Shown: piece after piece, positions 35,104 to 44,157 of the stretch
Position numbering within the stretch: the first letter of the stretch is position 1
How the letters are laid out: the number at the start of each line of letters is the position of its first letter
Assembly (NCBI RefSeq): GCF_946480185.1
Contig: NZ_CAMLIG010000005.1
Span: 1-64,000 of the forward strand
Reading direction: 5' to 3'
DNA length: 64,000 nt
Origin: an uncultured Pedobacter sp.
GTDB lineage: Bacteria > Bacteroidota > Bacteroidia > Sphingobacteriales > Sphingobacteriaceae
The notes under the pieces: generated by a model
The model's input: only the letters and a program-made list of their open reading frames with translations
Told to the model about the DNA's origin: nothing
The model's database searches: none
Program-made: the position numbers and the translations under genes

Positions 35104-36434
35104 TATTTGTATTTTTTCTTTTTGGCGTCGCTCATCTTCATCCCGTTAGCTTTTGCCCTGCCTTCTTTAAATTTCTTCTTTTGTGACAATGTTTTTTTCT
35201 CGTGGAAAGCACCTTTGAAATCAGGATCTTCCTTACGTTTTTGGTCATCTATCTGTTTAGATATGGCCTGCTTTTCCTCATAAGGCGTTTCTTCAATAAA
35301 AACCTTTTCAGGGATATTTTCTACCGCAATTTGTTGGCGAATTAATTTCTCAATTTTATTGATAAAATGCTGTTCTGCGGGATTACAAAAGGTAACTGCT
35401 TTGCCCAAATTATAAGCTCTTCCAGTACGCCCGATACGGTGTACATAATCCTCGTATATAACTGGAACATCAAAATTAATCACGTGGCTAACGTCAGAAA
35501 CATCAATGCCTCGGGCTGCAACATCGGTAGCTACCAAAATTCTTACTTCATCATTTTTAAATGCGTTGATAGAATTTATTCTGGTGTTTTGTCCTTTGTT
35601 GGCGTGTAAAACTTTTACGTGGTTCTCATTAAATCGACGTAACAAAAATTTGTAAACGTTCTCGGCATTGGCTCTGCTACGGCAAAAGATAATCAGTTTT
35701 TTTACTTCTGGGTCATCCTCCACAAAAACTTTTAACAAGTTAATTTTTGTTTTAAAGTTGGGTACATGATACAAAACTTGTTCAACTGTTGTAGCTGGCG
35801 TAGCTTGTGGAGTAACTTCAATTTTTGTTGGCCATAATAAAAAGTTTTCTGCCAGTTTTTCTATCCGTTCGCTCATGGTTGCAGAAAAAAGCATATTCTG
35901 ACGCTTCCGCGGAACTACTTCCAAAATTTTATTGATCTGTGGCATAAATCCCATGTCCATCATTTTATCGGCTTCATCCAAAACTAAAACCTCTAATTTT
36001 TTGGTTACGATATGTCCTTCCAGGTATAAATCCATAAATCTGCCCGGAGTGGTAATCAATATGTCAAGTCCTTTTTTTAACGCTTCAATCTGCGTTTTTG
36101 GACCTAAACCGCCGTAAAGCACAAAAGAACGCAAGTCGGTATTCTGCGAATATATTTTAACGTTTTCCTCAATCTGCATTGCCAATTCGCGAGTTGGCGC
36201 AACAATTAACCCTCTGATGTCGTTTCCTTGAGCATATTTCAGCTTCATAATCATCGGTAAAACGTAAGCTGCGGTTTTTCCGGTTCCGGTTTGTGCAATG
36301 CCTAAGACATCCTGACCGTTTAAAATAGGTGGAATTGCTTTCTCCTGAATAGGTGTTGGCTGTGTATAACCTGCATCTGCGATAGCGTTTAGCACCTGTT
36401 TGTTAAAACCAAATTCCTCGAATGTTTTTGACAT
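35103..36434 (-). CDS. DEAD-box ATP-dependent RNA helicase (RhlE-like)
   Basis: The 443-residue protein has all helicase motifs in order: Q motif (GYTQPTPIQEKAIP), motif I AQTGTGKT (about 48-55), PTRELA, TPGR, DEAD (VLDEADKMMD, about 151), SAT (LFSATMSE), and the second RecA domain with ARGIDVSDV and HRIGRTGRA. A basic, Lys-rich tail (about 390-443) follows, as in cold-shock and ribosome-assembly helicases such as RhlE. It unwinds short RNA duplexes. It heads the operon with the small membrane protein and gldC. A TATCTTTG sequence sits only 4 bases before the ATG on the minus strand. Confidence 0.93.
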   Translation of the reverse strand: MSKTFEEFGFNKQVLNAIADAGYTQPTPIQEKAIPPILNGQDVLGIAQTGTGKTAAYVLPMIMKLKYAQGNDIRGLIVAPTRELAMQIEENVKIYSQNTDLRSFVLYGGLGPKTQIEALKKGLDILITTPGRFMDLYLEGHIVTKKLEVLVLDEADKMMDMGFMPQINKILEVVPRKRQNMLFSATMSERIEKLAENFLLWPTKIEVTPQATPATTVEQVLYHVPNFKTKINLLKVFVEDDPEVKKLIIFCRSRANAENVYKFLLRRFNENHVKVLHANKGQNTRINSINAFKNDEVRILVATDVAARGIDVSDVSHVINFDVPVIYEDYVHRIGRTGRAYNLGKAVTFCNPAEQHFINKIEKLIRQQIAVENIPEKVFIEETPYEEKQAISKQIDDQKRKEDPDFKGAFHEKKTLSQKKKFKEGRAKANGMKMSDAKKKKYK

Positions 36435-36456
36435 GGCGCAAAGATACGATTGTAAA

Positions 36457-36539
36457 ATTAATTAATGAGAGAAGGATGGAATGATAGAATTTTGAATGAG
36501 AGAAGAACTGAATGACAATTTTGAATGATAGAAGGATTT
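36457..36539 (+). repeat. Degenerate GAATGATAGA / TTTTGAATGA repeat
   Basis: Words GAGAGAAGG, GAATGATAGA, TTTTGAATGAGAGAAG, CTGAATGACA and TTTTGAATGATAGAAGG follow each other in this gap. The reverse complement of the same words recurs at 59012-59090. No gene is in it. Confidence 0.55.
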
Positions 36540-36576
36540 AGTGTTTCGTTTTTTTATATTGCCCAAAATAATTCCA

Positions 36577-37443
36577 ATGAAAAAAATCAACGTTGTAGCT
36601 ATTGGCGAAATATTATTTGATGTTTTTGAGGACGGGAAAAGACCCGGAGGTTCATCGCTAAATGTCGCTTTGCATTTGTATAAACAAGGTATCCAAATAA
36701 AATTTATAAGTGCCGTAGGTAAAGATGAAAATGGCGAAACGCTGTTAACCTATTTAAAAGAACAAAACTTTGATACCGGTTACATTCAGGTTTCAGATTA
36801 CGATACAAGTACAGTTAATGTTAAATTGGACGAACAAAAACAGGCTACTTACACTATTAACCAGCCAGTTGCTTGGGATGACATAAAGCTTAGTGAAGAT
36901 TTAAAAACTGTTGTTTCAGCAGCTGATGCCTTTGTTTATTGTAGTTTAACTTGTAGAAATTTGAAAAGCAGAACCACAATTTTCGAGCTTCTGGAAAATG
37001 CGAAACTTAAAATTTTCGATATCAATTTAAGAGCGCCACATTTCGAGTTAGAAACTTTAAAGTATCTGCTATCAAAAGCCGATATTTTAAAAATTAATGA
37101 AGACGAGCTGAGCTACTTAGCAAAAGAACTTTCTTTAATGGCTGGAGATGAGCAAGGAATGCAAGCACTTTCCAAACTTTTTGACATTGAGGTTGTTTGT
37201 TTAACGTTGGGAAATAAAGGCGCAAAAGTGCTACACCAAGCTAAAATTTACGAAAACGCTGGTTATCCTGTTAAAGTAAAAGATACTGTTGGTGCTGGCG
37301 ATTCTTTTTTGGCCACTTTTGTTAGCGGTTATTTACAAAAATTGGATATGGATTTGCTTTTAGACAATGCCTGTAAAGTGGGCGCTTTTGTGGCATCACA
37401 AGATGGAGCTAATCCAAAATATCCGGACAATCTTTTAAAATAA
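36577..37443 (+). CDS. PfkB-family sugar kinase (fructokinase-like)
   Basis: The ATG at 36577 gives 288 residues; an upstream GTG at 36541 adds an unlikely hydrophobic start. The ribokinase fold (PF00294) is clear: GEILFDVFEDGKRPGGSSLN in pieces at residues 8-27 with the substrate-binding GGSSLNVALHL, GKDENGE (about 50), and the C-terminal DTVGAGDSFLATFVSG (about 235-250) where Asp is the catalytic base. The early GEILFD form resembles fructokinases. The dihydroorotase gene starts 18 bases downstream, so both probably share a transcript. Confidence 0.85.
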   Translation: MKKINVVAIGEILFDVFEDGKRPGGSSLNVALHLYKQGIQIKFISAVGKDENGETLLTYLKEQNFDTGYIQVSDYDTSTVNVKLDEQKQATYTINQPVAWDDIKLSEDLKTVVSAADAFVYCSLTCRNLKSRTTIFELLENAKLKIFDINLRAPHFELETLKYLLSKADILKINEDELSYLAKELSLMAGDEQGMQALSKLFDIEVVCLTLGNKGAKVLHQAKIYENAGYPVKVKDTVGAGDSFLATFVSGYLQKLDMDLLLDNACKVGAFVASQDGANPKYPDNLLK

Positions 37444-37461
37444 ATTTCGAAATTAGCCAGC

Positions 37462-38796
37462 ATGAACGCGTACCTGATAAAAAATGCAACAATAGTTAAC
37501 GAAGGCAAACAAGAGGTTGCCGATGTATATATCAAAAATCAAAGAATCGAGAAAATTGGACAGAATTTATCTGCAAATGGCGCAAAGGAAATCAACGCCG
37601 AAGGCAAATACCTTTTTCCGGGATTTATTGATGACCAAGTGCATTTCCGTGAGCCAGGTTTAACCCATAAAGCAGAAATTTATACAGAAGCTAAAGCTGC
37701 CGTTGCAGGCGGGATTACTTCCTTTATGGAGATGCCAAACACTGTCCCGAATACGCTTACGCAGGAATTATTGGCTGATAAATATGCAATTGGTGCCAAA
37801 AAATCTTTGGCTAATTATTCGTTTTTTATGGGCGCTTCTAACGATAATTTGGAGGAAGTGCTAAAAACTGATATCAATACCGTTTGTGGAATCAAGGTTT
37901 TTATGGGCTCGTCCACCGGGAATATGTTGGTGGATAACGAAAAAACTTTAGAAGGTATTTTTAAGAATGCACCAATATTGGTAGCTACACATTGTGAAGA
38001 TGAAGCGACGATCAGAAAGAACTTAGCAATTTTTAAGGATAAATACGGCGACAATTTAACACCGGAAATGCATCCCTTAATCAGGAGCGAAGAAGCCTGC
38101 TATTTATCATCATCATTGGCGGTGGGTTTGGCCAAAAAGTACAATACCCGTTTGCATATTCTACATATTTCTACCGGTAAAGAAACTTTTTTGTTTGATA
38201 ACGAAACCCCGTTAAAAGATAAAAGAATCACTTCTGAAGCTTGTATTCACCACCTTTGGTTTTCTGCCGAAGATTATAAAACTAAAGGAAATTGGATTAA
38301 ATGGAACCCCGCGGTAAAAACTGCGGCAGACCGAGACCAAATTTTAAAAGCAGTTTTGGATGATCATATTGATGTAATCGCAACCGATCATGCTCCGCAT
38401 ACCATTGAGGAAAAGTCGCAGGCGTATTCAAAAGCTCCGGCTGGAGGACCGCTAGTGCAACATGCTTTTAATGCTTTGTTTGAAATGTACCACCAAGGCA
38501 AAATCAGCTTGGAGAAAATTGCGCAGAAAACGGCTCATAATTTGGCAATCTGCTTTCAGATTAAAGACCGTGGTTTTATTAGAGAAGGCTATTTCGCTGA
38601 TTTGGCTTTGGTAGATTTAAATGCGTCTTACGAAGTAAATCGTGATCATATACTTGCGAAATGTGGCTGGTCGCCGTTTGAAGGGCAAACCTTTAATTCT
38701 AAAATTACACATACGTTTGTAAGCGGGCATTTAGCTTTTGCGGATGGAGTTTTTAATGAGAGCGTGAAGGGAGAGCGGTTGAGTTTTGAACGATAG
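37462..38796 (+). CDS. pyrC: Dihydroorotase
   Basis: This 444-residue amidohydrolase matches the Bacteroidota dihydroorotase type. Metal ligands present are His61 (DDQVHFREPG), the carbamylated Lys of GIKVFMGSS (about 151), His of THCED (about 176), His of LHILHIS (about 233) and Asp of IATDHAPH (about 308). The first His of the usual HxH pair is Gln59 here. The enzyme would cyclise carbamoyl aspartate in pyrimidine synthesis. It follows the sugar kinase by 18 bases. Confidence in the family is high; the effect of Gln59 on metal binding is unknown. Confidence 0.9.
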   Translation: MNAYLIKNATIVNEGKQEVADVYIKNQRIEKIGQNLSANGAKEINAEGKYLFPGFIDDQVHFREPGLTHKAEIYTEAKAAVAGGITSFMEMPNTVPNTLTQELLADKYAIGAKKSLANYSFFMGASNDNLEEVLKTDINTVCGIKVFMGSSTGNMLVDNEKTLEGIFKNAPILVATHCEDEATIRKNLAIFKDKYGDNLTPEMHPLIRSEEACYLSSSLAVGLAKKYNTRLHILHISTGKETFLFDNETPLKDKRITSEACIHHLWFSAEDYKTKGNWIKWNPAVKTAADRDQILKAVLDDHIDVIATDHAPHTIEEKSQAYSKAPAGGPLVQHAFNALFEMYHQGKISLEKIAQKTAHNLAICFQIKDRGFIREGYFADLALVDLNASYEVNRDHILAKCGWSPFEGQTFNSKITHTFVSGHLAFADGVFNESVKGERLSFER

Positions 38797-38802
38797 TTTT
38801 TT

Positions 38803-38900
38803 GTTTTAACCACAAAGAATACAGAGGTTTTGCATGGAGTTTATGGCTGGGTAATAAGATTTTGTACCCACGGAGGACGCGGAGGTCACAGAGTTGGGTT
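38803..38900 (+). repeat. Dispersed ACCACAGAGG repeat B, third copy
   Basis: It contains TTAACCACAAAGAATACAGAGG, split here as TTAACCACAAAG and AATACAGAGG, then CCCACGGAGGACGCGGAGG and TCACAGAGTTGGGTTG. It is in the same orientation as the copy at 41150. Confidence 0.65.
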
Positions 38901-39007
38901 GTTTCGTCACGTCATGTTGATCCACCGTCTGGTGGAGAAACACCTCATTATATAAGTTGAGTAACTTTAAATGAGATACTCTGTGTCATCAGCATGAAGG
39001 GATAAAC

Positions 39008-39046
39008 AAAAAAAAGCGGTATAGTTTGGGAAACTACCGCTTTTTT
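39008..39046. terminator. Rho-independent terminator
   Basis: AGCGGTA..TAGTTT and AAACTACCGCT pair around GGG with a 2-base bulge; A and T runs flank both sides. It is 200 bases after pyrC and probably ends that operon. Confidence 0.8.
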
Positions 39047-39326
39047 AACACACCTATTCGAAATATATAAAGACCTTACGTCTTTACGGGAAAGCTAATT
39101 AAAATATTCTTAAAACATCCTTAATTAGATAGTTGATGAAACCTTTGATCAATTTATACCTGTTTGTGAGTTTTAATAACATAGCTCAAAAATCCGAAAA
39201 TAATTTGAGCTATATATACGTACTGTTGCCTATTTTTTAAAAATACCTAGAAGTAGGTAGGGTTTATTTTTGAACATTCAATTCAAAAAATTGCACAATC
39301 GGCAACATCTTGCTACTTTAGCAACG

Positions 39327-41141
39327 ATGGAAAATTTCATAGTTTCTGCAAGAAAATACAGACCTGTTTTATTTGAAAGCGTTGTTGGGCAATTGCACAT
39401 TACCAATACTTTAAAAAATGCGATTAAAAATAATCAGCTTGCACAGGCTTTCTTGTTTTGCGGTCCGCGTGGGGTAGGTAAAACTACTTGCGCCCGAATC
39501 TTGGCAAAAACCATCAATTGCACCAATCTTACGCCACAATTTGAAGCTTGCGGTGTTTGTGATTCTTGCATCTCATTCCAAAACGGAAATTCCTTCAATT
39601 TCCACGAGCTGGACGCGGCTTCCAATAACTCGGTTGACGATATCCGTAATTTGATTGACCAAGTTAGGATACCGCCACAAGTTGGAAAATACAAAGTTTA
39701 TATTATTGACGAGGTGCACATGCTTTCGCAGAGTGCCTTTAACGCTTTTTTAAAAACGTTGGAAGAACCGCCTTCTTACGCTATTTTTATTTTAGCAACT
39801 ACAGAAAAACATAAAATATTGCCTACCATTTTGTCCCGTTGTCAGATTTTTGACTTTAACAGGATTAGGGTAGAGGATATGGCCAATCATTTAGCCAGCA
39901 TTGCCGTAAAAGAGGATGTAACCTATGATATGGACGGTTTACACCTGATTGCACAGAAAGCAGACGGTGGTTTACGCGATGCTTTGTCTATGTTTGATCA
40001 GATTGTGAGTTTCTCTAACAAGGCGCTCAACTATCAGGCGGTAATTGATAATTTAAATATTTTAGATTACGATTATTATTTCAAACTGACAGATTTATTG
40101 CTTACGCAGGATACACCAGGCGCACTTTTATTGTTCGATGAAATTTTAAATAACGGTTTTGATGGCAACCATTTTATTACCGGTTTAGCATCGCACCTCC
40201 GTAATGTGCTGATTTGCAAAGATGCTTCAACAGTGAAATTGTTGGAGGTGAGTGACAACATCAAACAAAAATATCTGGAGCAGGCAAAGCAATCTCCAGC
40301 TTCGTTTTTAATTAGTGCTTTAAATATTGCCAACCAGTGCGATTTGAACTATCGGATCAGCAAAAACCAACGTTTACAGGTTGAGCTTACCCTCATAAAA
40401 ATTAGTCATTTGGAACAGGCTTTACAGTTAAGCCAAACCGAAAATGTTCAGCTTTTAGCTGAGCAGCTAAAAAAAAAACCTAAAACTTTAGCAGAGGATG
40501 AGCAGGCACCTTATCAAAAAGTTGCCCAAACTGTTGCCGAAAAAGAGGTTCCTGAACCAAAAACAGAACCGATCTCTATTCCAAAAGCGGAGGAAAAACC
40601 CTTACCTCCAGTTTTGCCCAAAGCAAATGGAACGCCTCCGCCGGTAATTCCCGGTCAGTCTTTGTTGAATAAAAGTTCAAAAACCTCTTTAATTCCAAAT
40701 TTAAGAGATCCGAGTAGCATTAAATCTGAGGAGGAGCGCAACGAGGAAAAAGTGGTGGTAAGCGGTGCCGAGCGGAATCCGTTTACGCAAGAAGACCTGA
40801 TCAAATGTTGGGTAGATTATTCGGGGATTGTTACTGCACAAAACAAAATGAACTTAGCTTCTATTATGAATAGCTACACGCCAATTTTAAAAGAGGGTTT
40901 CCGTATAGAGTTGCAAATTGAAAATAAGCTTCAGGAGAATGAGCTTACCTTTGAGAAAATAGATTTATTGAATTATCTGCGTACCAAATTGCTCAACTTT
41001 CATATTTCTTTGGAGGCCGTAATTACTGAAATTAAAGAAGGTAAAAAACTTTATACTTCTAAAGATAAATATCAGCACATGGCGGAGAAAAATCCGGCAT
41101 TGGACGAGTTTCGGAAGGTTTTTAACTTGGATTTGAGTTGA
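39327..41141 (+). CDS. dnaX: DNA polymerase III subunit gamma/tau
   Basis: The ATG at 39327 gives 604 residues starting MENFIVSARKYRP, the usual start; a TTG 57 bases earlier is rejected. The clamp-loader ATPase is complete: GPRGVGKTTCARILAK (about 44-59), a zinc module with four cysteines (about 64-85), DEVHMLS (about 124), LATTEKHK and the sensor motif LSRCQIF. Domain III runs to about residue 370. A run of ten A (40469-40478) encodes Leu-Lys-Lys-Lys at 381-384, after which a Pro-rich linker and the tau C-terminal domain follow. Stops are met within a few codons in both other frames after the run, so slippage would make a gamma-like short form. Confidence 0.95.
   Translation: MENFIVSARKYRPVLFESVVGQLHITNTLKNAIKNNQLAQAFLFCGPRGVGKTTCARILAKTINCTNLTPQFEACGVCDSCISFQNGNSFNFHELDAASNNSVDDIRNLIDQVRIPPQVGKYKVYIIDEVHMLSQSAFNAFLKTLEEPPSYAIFILATTEKHKILPTILSRCQIFDFNRIRVEDMANHLASIAVKEDVTYDMDGLHLIAQKADGGLRDALSMFDQIVSFSNKALNYQAVIDNLNILDYDYYFKLTDLLLTQDTPGALLLFDEILNNGFDGNHFITGLASHLRNVLICKDASTVKLLEVSDNIKQKYLEQAKQSPASFLISALNIANQCDLNYRISKNQRLQVELTLIKISHLEQALQLSQTENVQLLAEQLKKKPKTLAEDEQAPYQKVAQTVAEKEVPEPKTEPISIPKAEEKPLPPVLPKANGTPPPVIPGQSLLNKSSKTSLIPNLRDPSSIKSEEERNEEKVVVSGAERNPFTQEDLIKCWVDYSGIVTAQNKMNLASIMNSYTPILKEGFRIELQIENKLQENELTFEKIDLLNYLRTKLLNFHISLEAVITEIKEGKKLYTSKDKYQHMAEKNPALDEFRKVFNLDLS
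40469..40478 (+). promoter_or_regulatory. A10 slippage site in dnaX
   Basis: Ten consecutive A at the end of clamp-loader domain III. The -1 frame reaches TAA at 40481-40483 and the +1 frame reaches TAG at 40489-40491, so either kind of slip yields a protein of about 385 residues. Thermus dnaX uses an A9 run for transcriptional slippage to make gamma. Confidence 0.5.
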
Positions 41142-41149
41142 TTTCGATA

Positions 41150-41257
41150 ACCACGGGAGCGGAGGTAAGGAGTTTTACAGAGATCTTATCTGTCAAGCTT
41201 GAGCGGAGTCGAAGGCTAACCACGGAGGGCGCAGGGGTCACAGAGCTGGGTTGTTTT
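41150..41257 (+). repeat. Dispersed ACCACAGAGG repeat B, fourth copy
   Basis: It contains ATAACCACGGGAGCGGAGG, TTTTACAGAGATC, a CTTGAGCGGAGTCGAAGG insert, then CTAACCACGGAGGGCGC and GGTCACAGAGCTGGGTTG. The two AACCAC units are about 70 bases apart, with a different repeat inserted between them. Confidence 0.65.
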
Positions 41258-41363
41258 AGCACTTTTTTTCCTTCCGTCTTCATGTCGGTCTGCCGGCCGG
41301 CGTATAGACATCTCACAGATAGTTTATGGTTTTAAGCAAATGCCGAAAAACCAAGACATCTCG

Positions 41364-42290
41364 TTAACTCTCAAACTTTATCCAACCTTCGCCCTCGTAA
41401 CCAAAAGATAAATATTTCGGGGTAATAATTTCTGCTAGTATTTCGATAGTATCCACAATTCTTGGTCCGCTACGGTTAAAGTAGGCGTTGCCATCAGCAA
41501 TATAAACGCGGTTATTTTTTACGGCTTCTACATCTCGCCAGCCGGGTTGGTTCAGCAATAAATCTATTTCCTCCAAAGTTCTGCCAATGGTGAAACCGCA
41601 ATTAGCAATTACAATCACATCAGGATTTGCGTTATAAATCTGTTGCCAATCTACAAAAGGCGAGTGCTTTCCATTTTCTGCCAAAACAGGTATTCCACCA
41701 GCAATTTCTACCAATTCCGGAATCCAGTTTCCGGCAATCATCAAAGGCGAAAGCCATTCAATTACCGCCACTTTTGGTTTTTCTGGGAAAAATTTAAGCT
41801 TGTGTTTTACCAAGTCAATGCGTTCTTGTAAATCCTCAACCAATTGATTTCCTTCTTTTTCCACGTCCAAAGCGATAGCCGTTTCTTTAATTTCTGTTAA
41901 AATGTCATCCAAAGTATTGGGCGATAAAGAAATCAACTGCGTATTTTTTGCCAATAAATCGCTCAAAGCATTTTCCACGTCTTTTTCAGAAACCGCACAA
42001 ACTTCGCATTGGTGCTGCGTAATAATTACATCCGGTTTTAAGAATTGAATCAATTCCTTATCGATTTTATAGATAGACAGCGCATCCGTTAAAATTTCCT
42101 TCACCTGAGCGTCAATTTCTGCACTGTTAGCGCCGGAAACAAATTTAGCATCCGAACAAACGGGCAAAGATTTAACACTTTCAGGGAAATCGCATTCATG
42201 CGAACGTCCAACCAAATTTTCTTGTAAACCTAAGGCACAAATAATTTCGGTAGCGGCAGGTAATAAGGAAATAATTCTTTTCTGATGCAT
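41364..42290 (-). CDS. Cobalamin-type ABC substrate-binding protein without signal peptide
   Basis: The 308-residue protein has the helical-backbone binding fold of PF01497: N-lobe RIISLLPAATEIICALGL, a long linker helix (about 135-165, KEGNQLVEDLQERIDLV) and C-lobe with PDVIVIANCGFTIGRTL. It resembles BtuF-like vitamin B12 binders. There is no signal peptide or lipobox: the strand RIISLLPAATE begins at residue 5. So it may stay in the cytoplasm, unlike classic BtuF. It is divergent from the peptide-binding lipoprotein, with 39 bases between the starts. No permease or ATPase is adjacent. Confidence 0.82.
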   Translation of the reverse strand: MHQKRIISLLPAATEIICALGLQENLVGRSHECDFPESVKSLPVCSDAKFVSGANSAEIDAQVKEILTDALSIYKIDKELIQFLKPDVIITQHQCEVCAVSEKDVENALSDLLAKNTQLISLSPNTLDDILTEIKETAIALDVEKEGNQLVEDLQERIDLVKHKLKFFPEKPKVAVIEWLSPLMIAGNWIPELVEIAGGIPVLAENGKHSPFVDWQQIYNANPDVIVIANCGFTIGRTLEEIDLLLNQPGWRDVEAVKNNRVYIADGNAYFNRSGPRIVDTIEILAEIITPKYLSFGYEGEGWIKFES

Positions 42291-42329
42291 TTTAAGTATT
42301 TTGCCAAAGATAAAAATTTGAATTTTCTT

Positions 42330-43997
42330 ATGCGATTTAATAACGATAAACCTACGTTTAGGTTGTTTTTGGTGCTGTTTCTTTCGTTGGGATTATTCGC
42401 TTGTAACCGCCAGGATGAATCTGATGGAAAAAAAGTTTTTTACCTCAATTTAGATCAGGGTTTAACTTCTTTGGATCCGGCTTTTGCCCGAAACCAAAAT
42501 GTGCTGTGGATGGCGAACCAGATTTTTAACGGTTTGGTGCAGATTGACGACAGCCTAAACATTAAGCCCTGTGTGGCTAAAAGTTGGGAAATATCCGATG
42601 ACGGAAAAACCTATACTTTTCATCTGCGGAATGATGTTTTTTTTCAGGATGATGATTTGTTTAAGAACGGAAAGGGCAGGAGGGCGGTTGCCTCGGATTT
42701 TAAATATTCTTTTTCCCGGATTATAGATCCGAAAATGGCTTCATCTGGTGCATGGATTTTTAACGATAAAATAGCCGGAAAAGAAGCTTTTTCTGCTCCC
42801 AATGATTCTACTTTTGTCATCCAATTAAATAAAGCCTTTCCACCTTTTTTGGCGATGCTTTCGGCACAATATTGTTCGGTTGTTCCTTTTGAAGTGGCAG
42901 ATTATTACGGAAAAGAATTTCGGACGCATCCTGTTGGGACAGGAGCTTTCAAGTTTAAGTATTGGAAAGAGGGCGAAGTTTTGGTATTGCTAAAAAACGA
43001 AAATTACTTTGAAAAGGACAGTGCCGGCAAAGCTTTGCCTTATTTAGATGCGGTAAAAGCGACTTTCATCCCCGATAAGCAAACTGCTTTTATGGAGTTT
43101 CTGCGCAAACAACTCGATTTTTTTAACGGAATTGACGGAAGTTATCGCGATGATATTTTAACCAAAAGCGGTCAAATGACAGCTAAATACAAAGGAAAAT
43201 TTAATCTGCGTAAAGCACCGTATTTGGATACGGAATATTTAGGGATGTTGGTGGACAGCAGTTTAGCTATCGTGAAAAACTCTCCATTAAAATATAAGAA
43301 AGTTCGTCAGGCGATTAATTACGCCATTAACCGCGAACGTTTGGTGAAATATTTACGGAACAGCGTAGGCATTCCGGGTAATTCGGGTTTTGTGCCTGCC
43401 GGGATGCCTGGTTTTAGCGCAAAGGCAGTTAAGGGTTATAGCTATAATCCGGAAAGGGCGAAGCAATTATTAAAAGAAGCCGGTTTTCCGAACGGAAAAG
43501 GAATGAAAGAAATCACTTTAAGCACCACCACTAATTACAAAGATTTAATTGAATTTATCCAAGGAGAGCTAAATGATGTAGGAATTAAGGCAAAAATTGA
43601 AGTCAATCAAAGCGCTTCATTACGTGAAGTGATTGCCAAACGTCAGGTCAATTTTTTTAGGGGAAGCTGGATTGCCGATTACGCGGATGCGGAGATTTAT
43701 TTATCCATGTTTTACTCCAAGAATTATGTCCCGATAGGGCCAAATTATACCAGTTTTAACAATAAGGAGTTTGATAGGTTATATGAGCAAATGTATCTTT
43801 TCAAAGATGACAAAGAACGTTTTAGGCTCTACCAAAAAATGGATCAAATTGTAATGGATGAAGCGCCTGTTGTGGTTTTATTTTATGATCAATCTGTAAA
43901 TCTATATCAGAATAACATCAGTGGGTTGAGTGCGAATGCGCAGAATTTGTTGGTGTTGAAAAAAGTTAAAAAAGGTTTAGAATTACACGGATTTTAA
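42330..43997 (+). CDS. Peptide/nickel-type ABC substrate-binding lipoprotein
   Basis: Starting at the ATG at 42330, the 555-residue protein has a lipoprotein signal peptide ending LGLFAC. The mature part is a family 5 extracellular solute-binding protein (PF00496): SLDPAFARNQNVLWMANQIF, WEISDDGKTYTFHLRNDVFF, HPVGTGAFKFKYWKEGE and GSWIADYADAEIYLSMFYS are its landmarks. An upstream start at 42285 would overlap the divergent gene and hide the lipobox, so it is rejected. The lipid anchor suggests location on a membrane facing the periplasm. No permease gene is adjacent. Confidence 0.9.
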   Translation: MRFNNDKPTFRLFLVLFLSLGLFACNRQDESDGKKVFYLNLDQGLTSLDPAFARNQNVLWMANQIFNGLVQIDDSLNIKPCVAKSWEISDDGKTYTFHLRNDVFFQDDDLFKNGKGRRAVASDFKYSFSRIIDPKMASSGAWIFNDKIAGKEAFSAPNDSTFVIQLNKAFPPFLAMLSAQYCSVVPFEVADYYGKEFRTHPVGTGAFKFKYWKEGEVLVLLKNENYFEKDSAGKALPYLDAVKATFIPDKQTAFMEFLRKQLDFFNGIDGSYRDDILTKSGQMTAKYKGKFNLRKAPYLDTEYLGMLVDSSLAIVKNSPLKYKKVRQAINYAINRERLVKYLRNSVGIPGNSGFVPAGMPGFSAKAVKGYSYNPERAKQLLKEAGFPNGKGMKEITLSTTTNYKDLIEFIQGELNDVGIKAKIEVNQSASLREVIAKRQVNFFRGSWIADYADAEIYLSMFYSKNYVPIGPNYTSFNNKEFDRLYEQMYLFKDDKERFRLYQKMDQIVMDEAPVVVLFYDQSVNLYQNNISGLSANAQNLLVLKKVKKGLELHGF

Positions 43998-44004
43998 TTC
44001 AATC

Positions 44005-44115
44005 AAGCCCAAGCACTAACCTTAATTGAGCTTAAATTCGCCCTTGACCTTTGCAGTATAGATGAAGAAAGTAAAAGCAATCCTTTAATAGCAAAGGGCG
44101 CAGGCGAGAGTTTTG
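44005..44115 (+). repeat. Dispersed intergenic repeat A, copy 2
   Basis: It begins CAAGCCCAAGCAC, has CCTTAATTGAGC, TTCGCCCTTGAC and GATGAAGAAAG, and ends GGGCGCAGGCGAGAGTTTT. It is colinear with the copy at 4221-4329. Confidence 0.75.
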
Positions 44116-44157
44116 AAAGCTATCAAATCTGTTACGCAAGAGAATTTCTATTCAGTA

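Larger units (their letters stand above)
38797..39326. other. Long intergenic region before dnaX
   Basis: The gap holds a repeat-B copy (38803-38900), a GTCATGTTGATCCACC-type fragment near 38911 and a terminator (39008-39046). The last 200 bases are AT-rich and hold no gene; TTG at 39291 and TACTTTAG at 39314-39321 form a weak promoter that would start transcription almost at the dnaX ATG. Confidence 0.5.

Noticed and set aside
39270..39326. Longer dnaX start at TTG 39270
   Set aside because: The added 19 residues are unlike the family, and the product from 39327 begins with the usual sequence.
41138..41335. Frames on both strands after dnaX
   Set aside because: Both are made of the dispersed ACCACAGAGG repeat and carry no protein signature.
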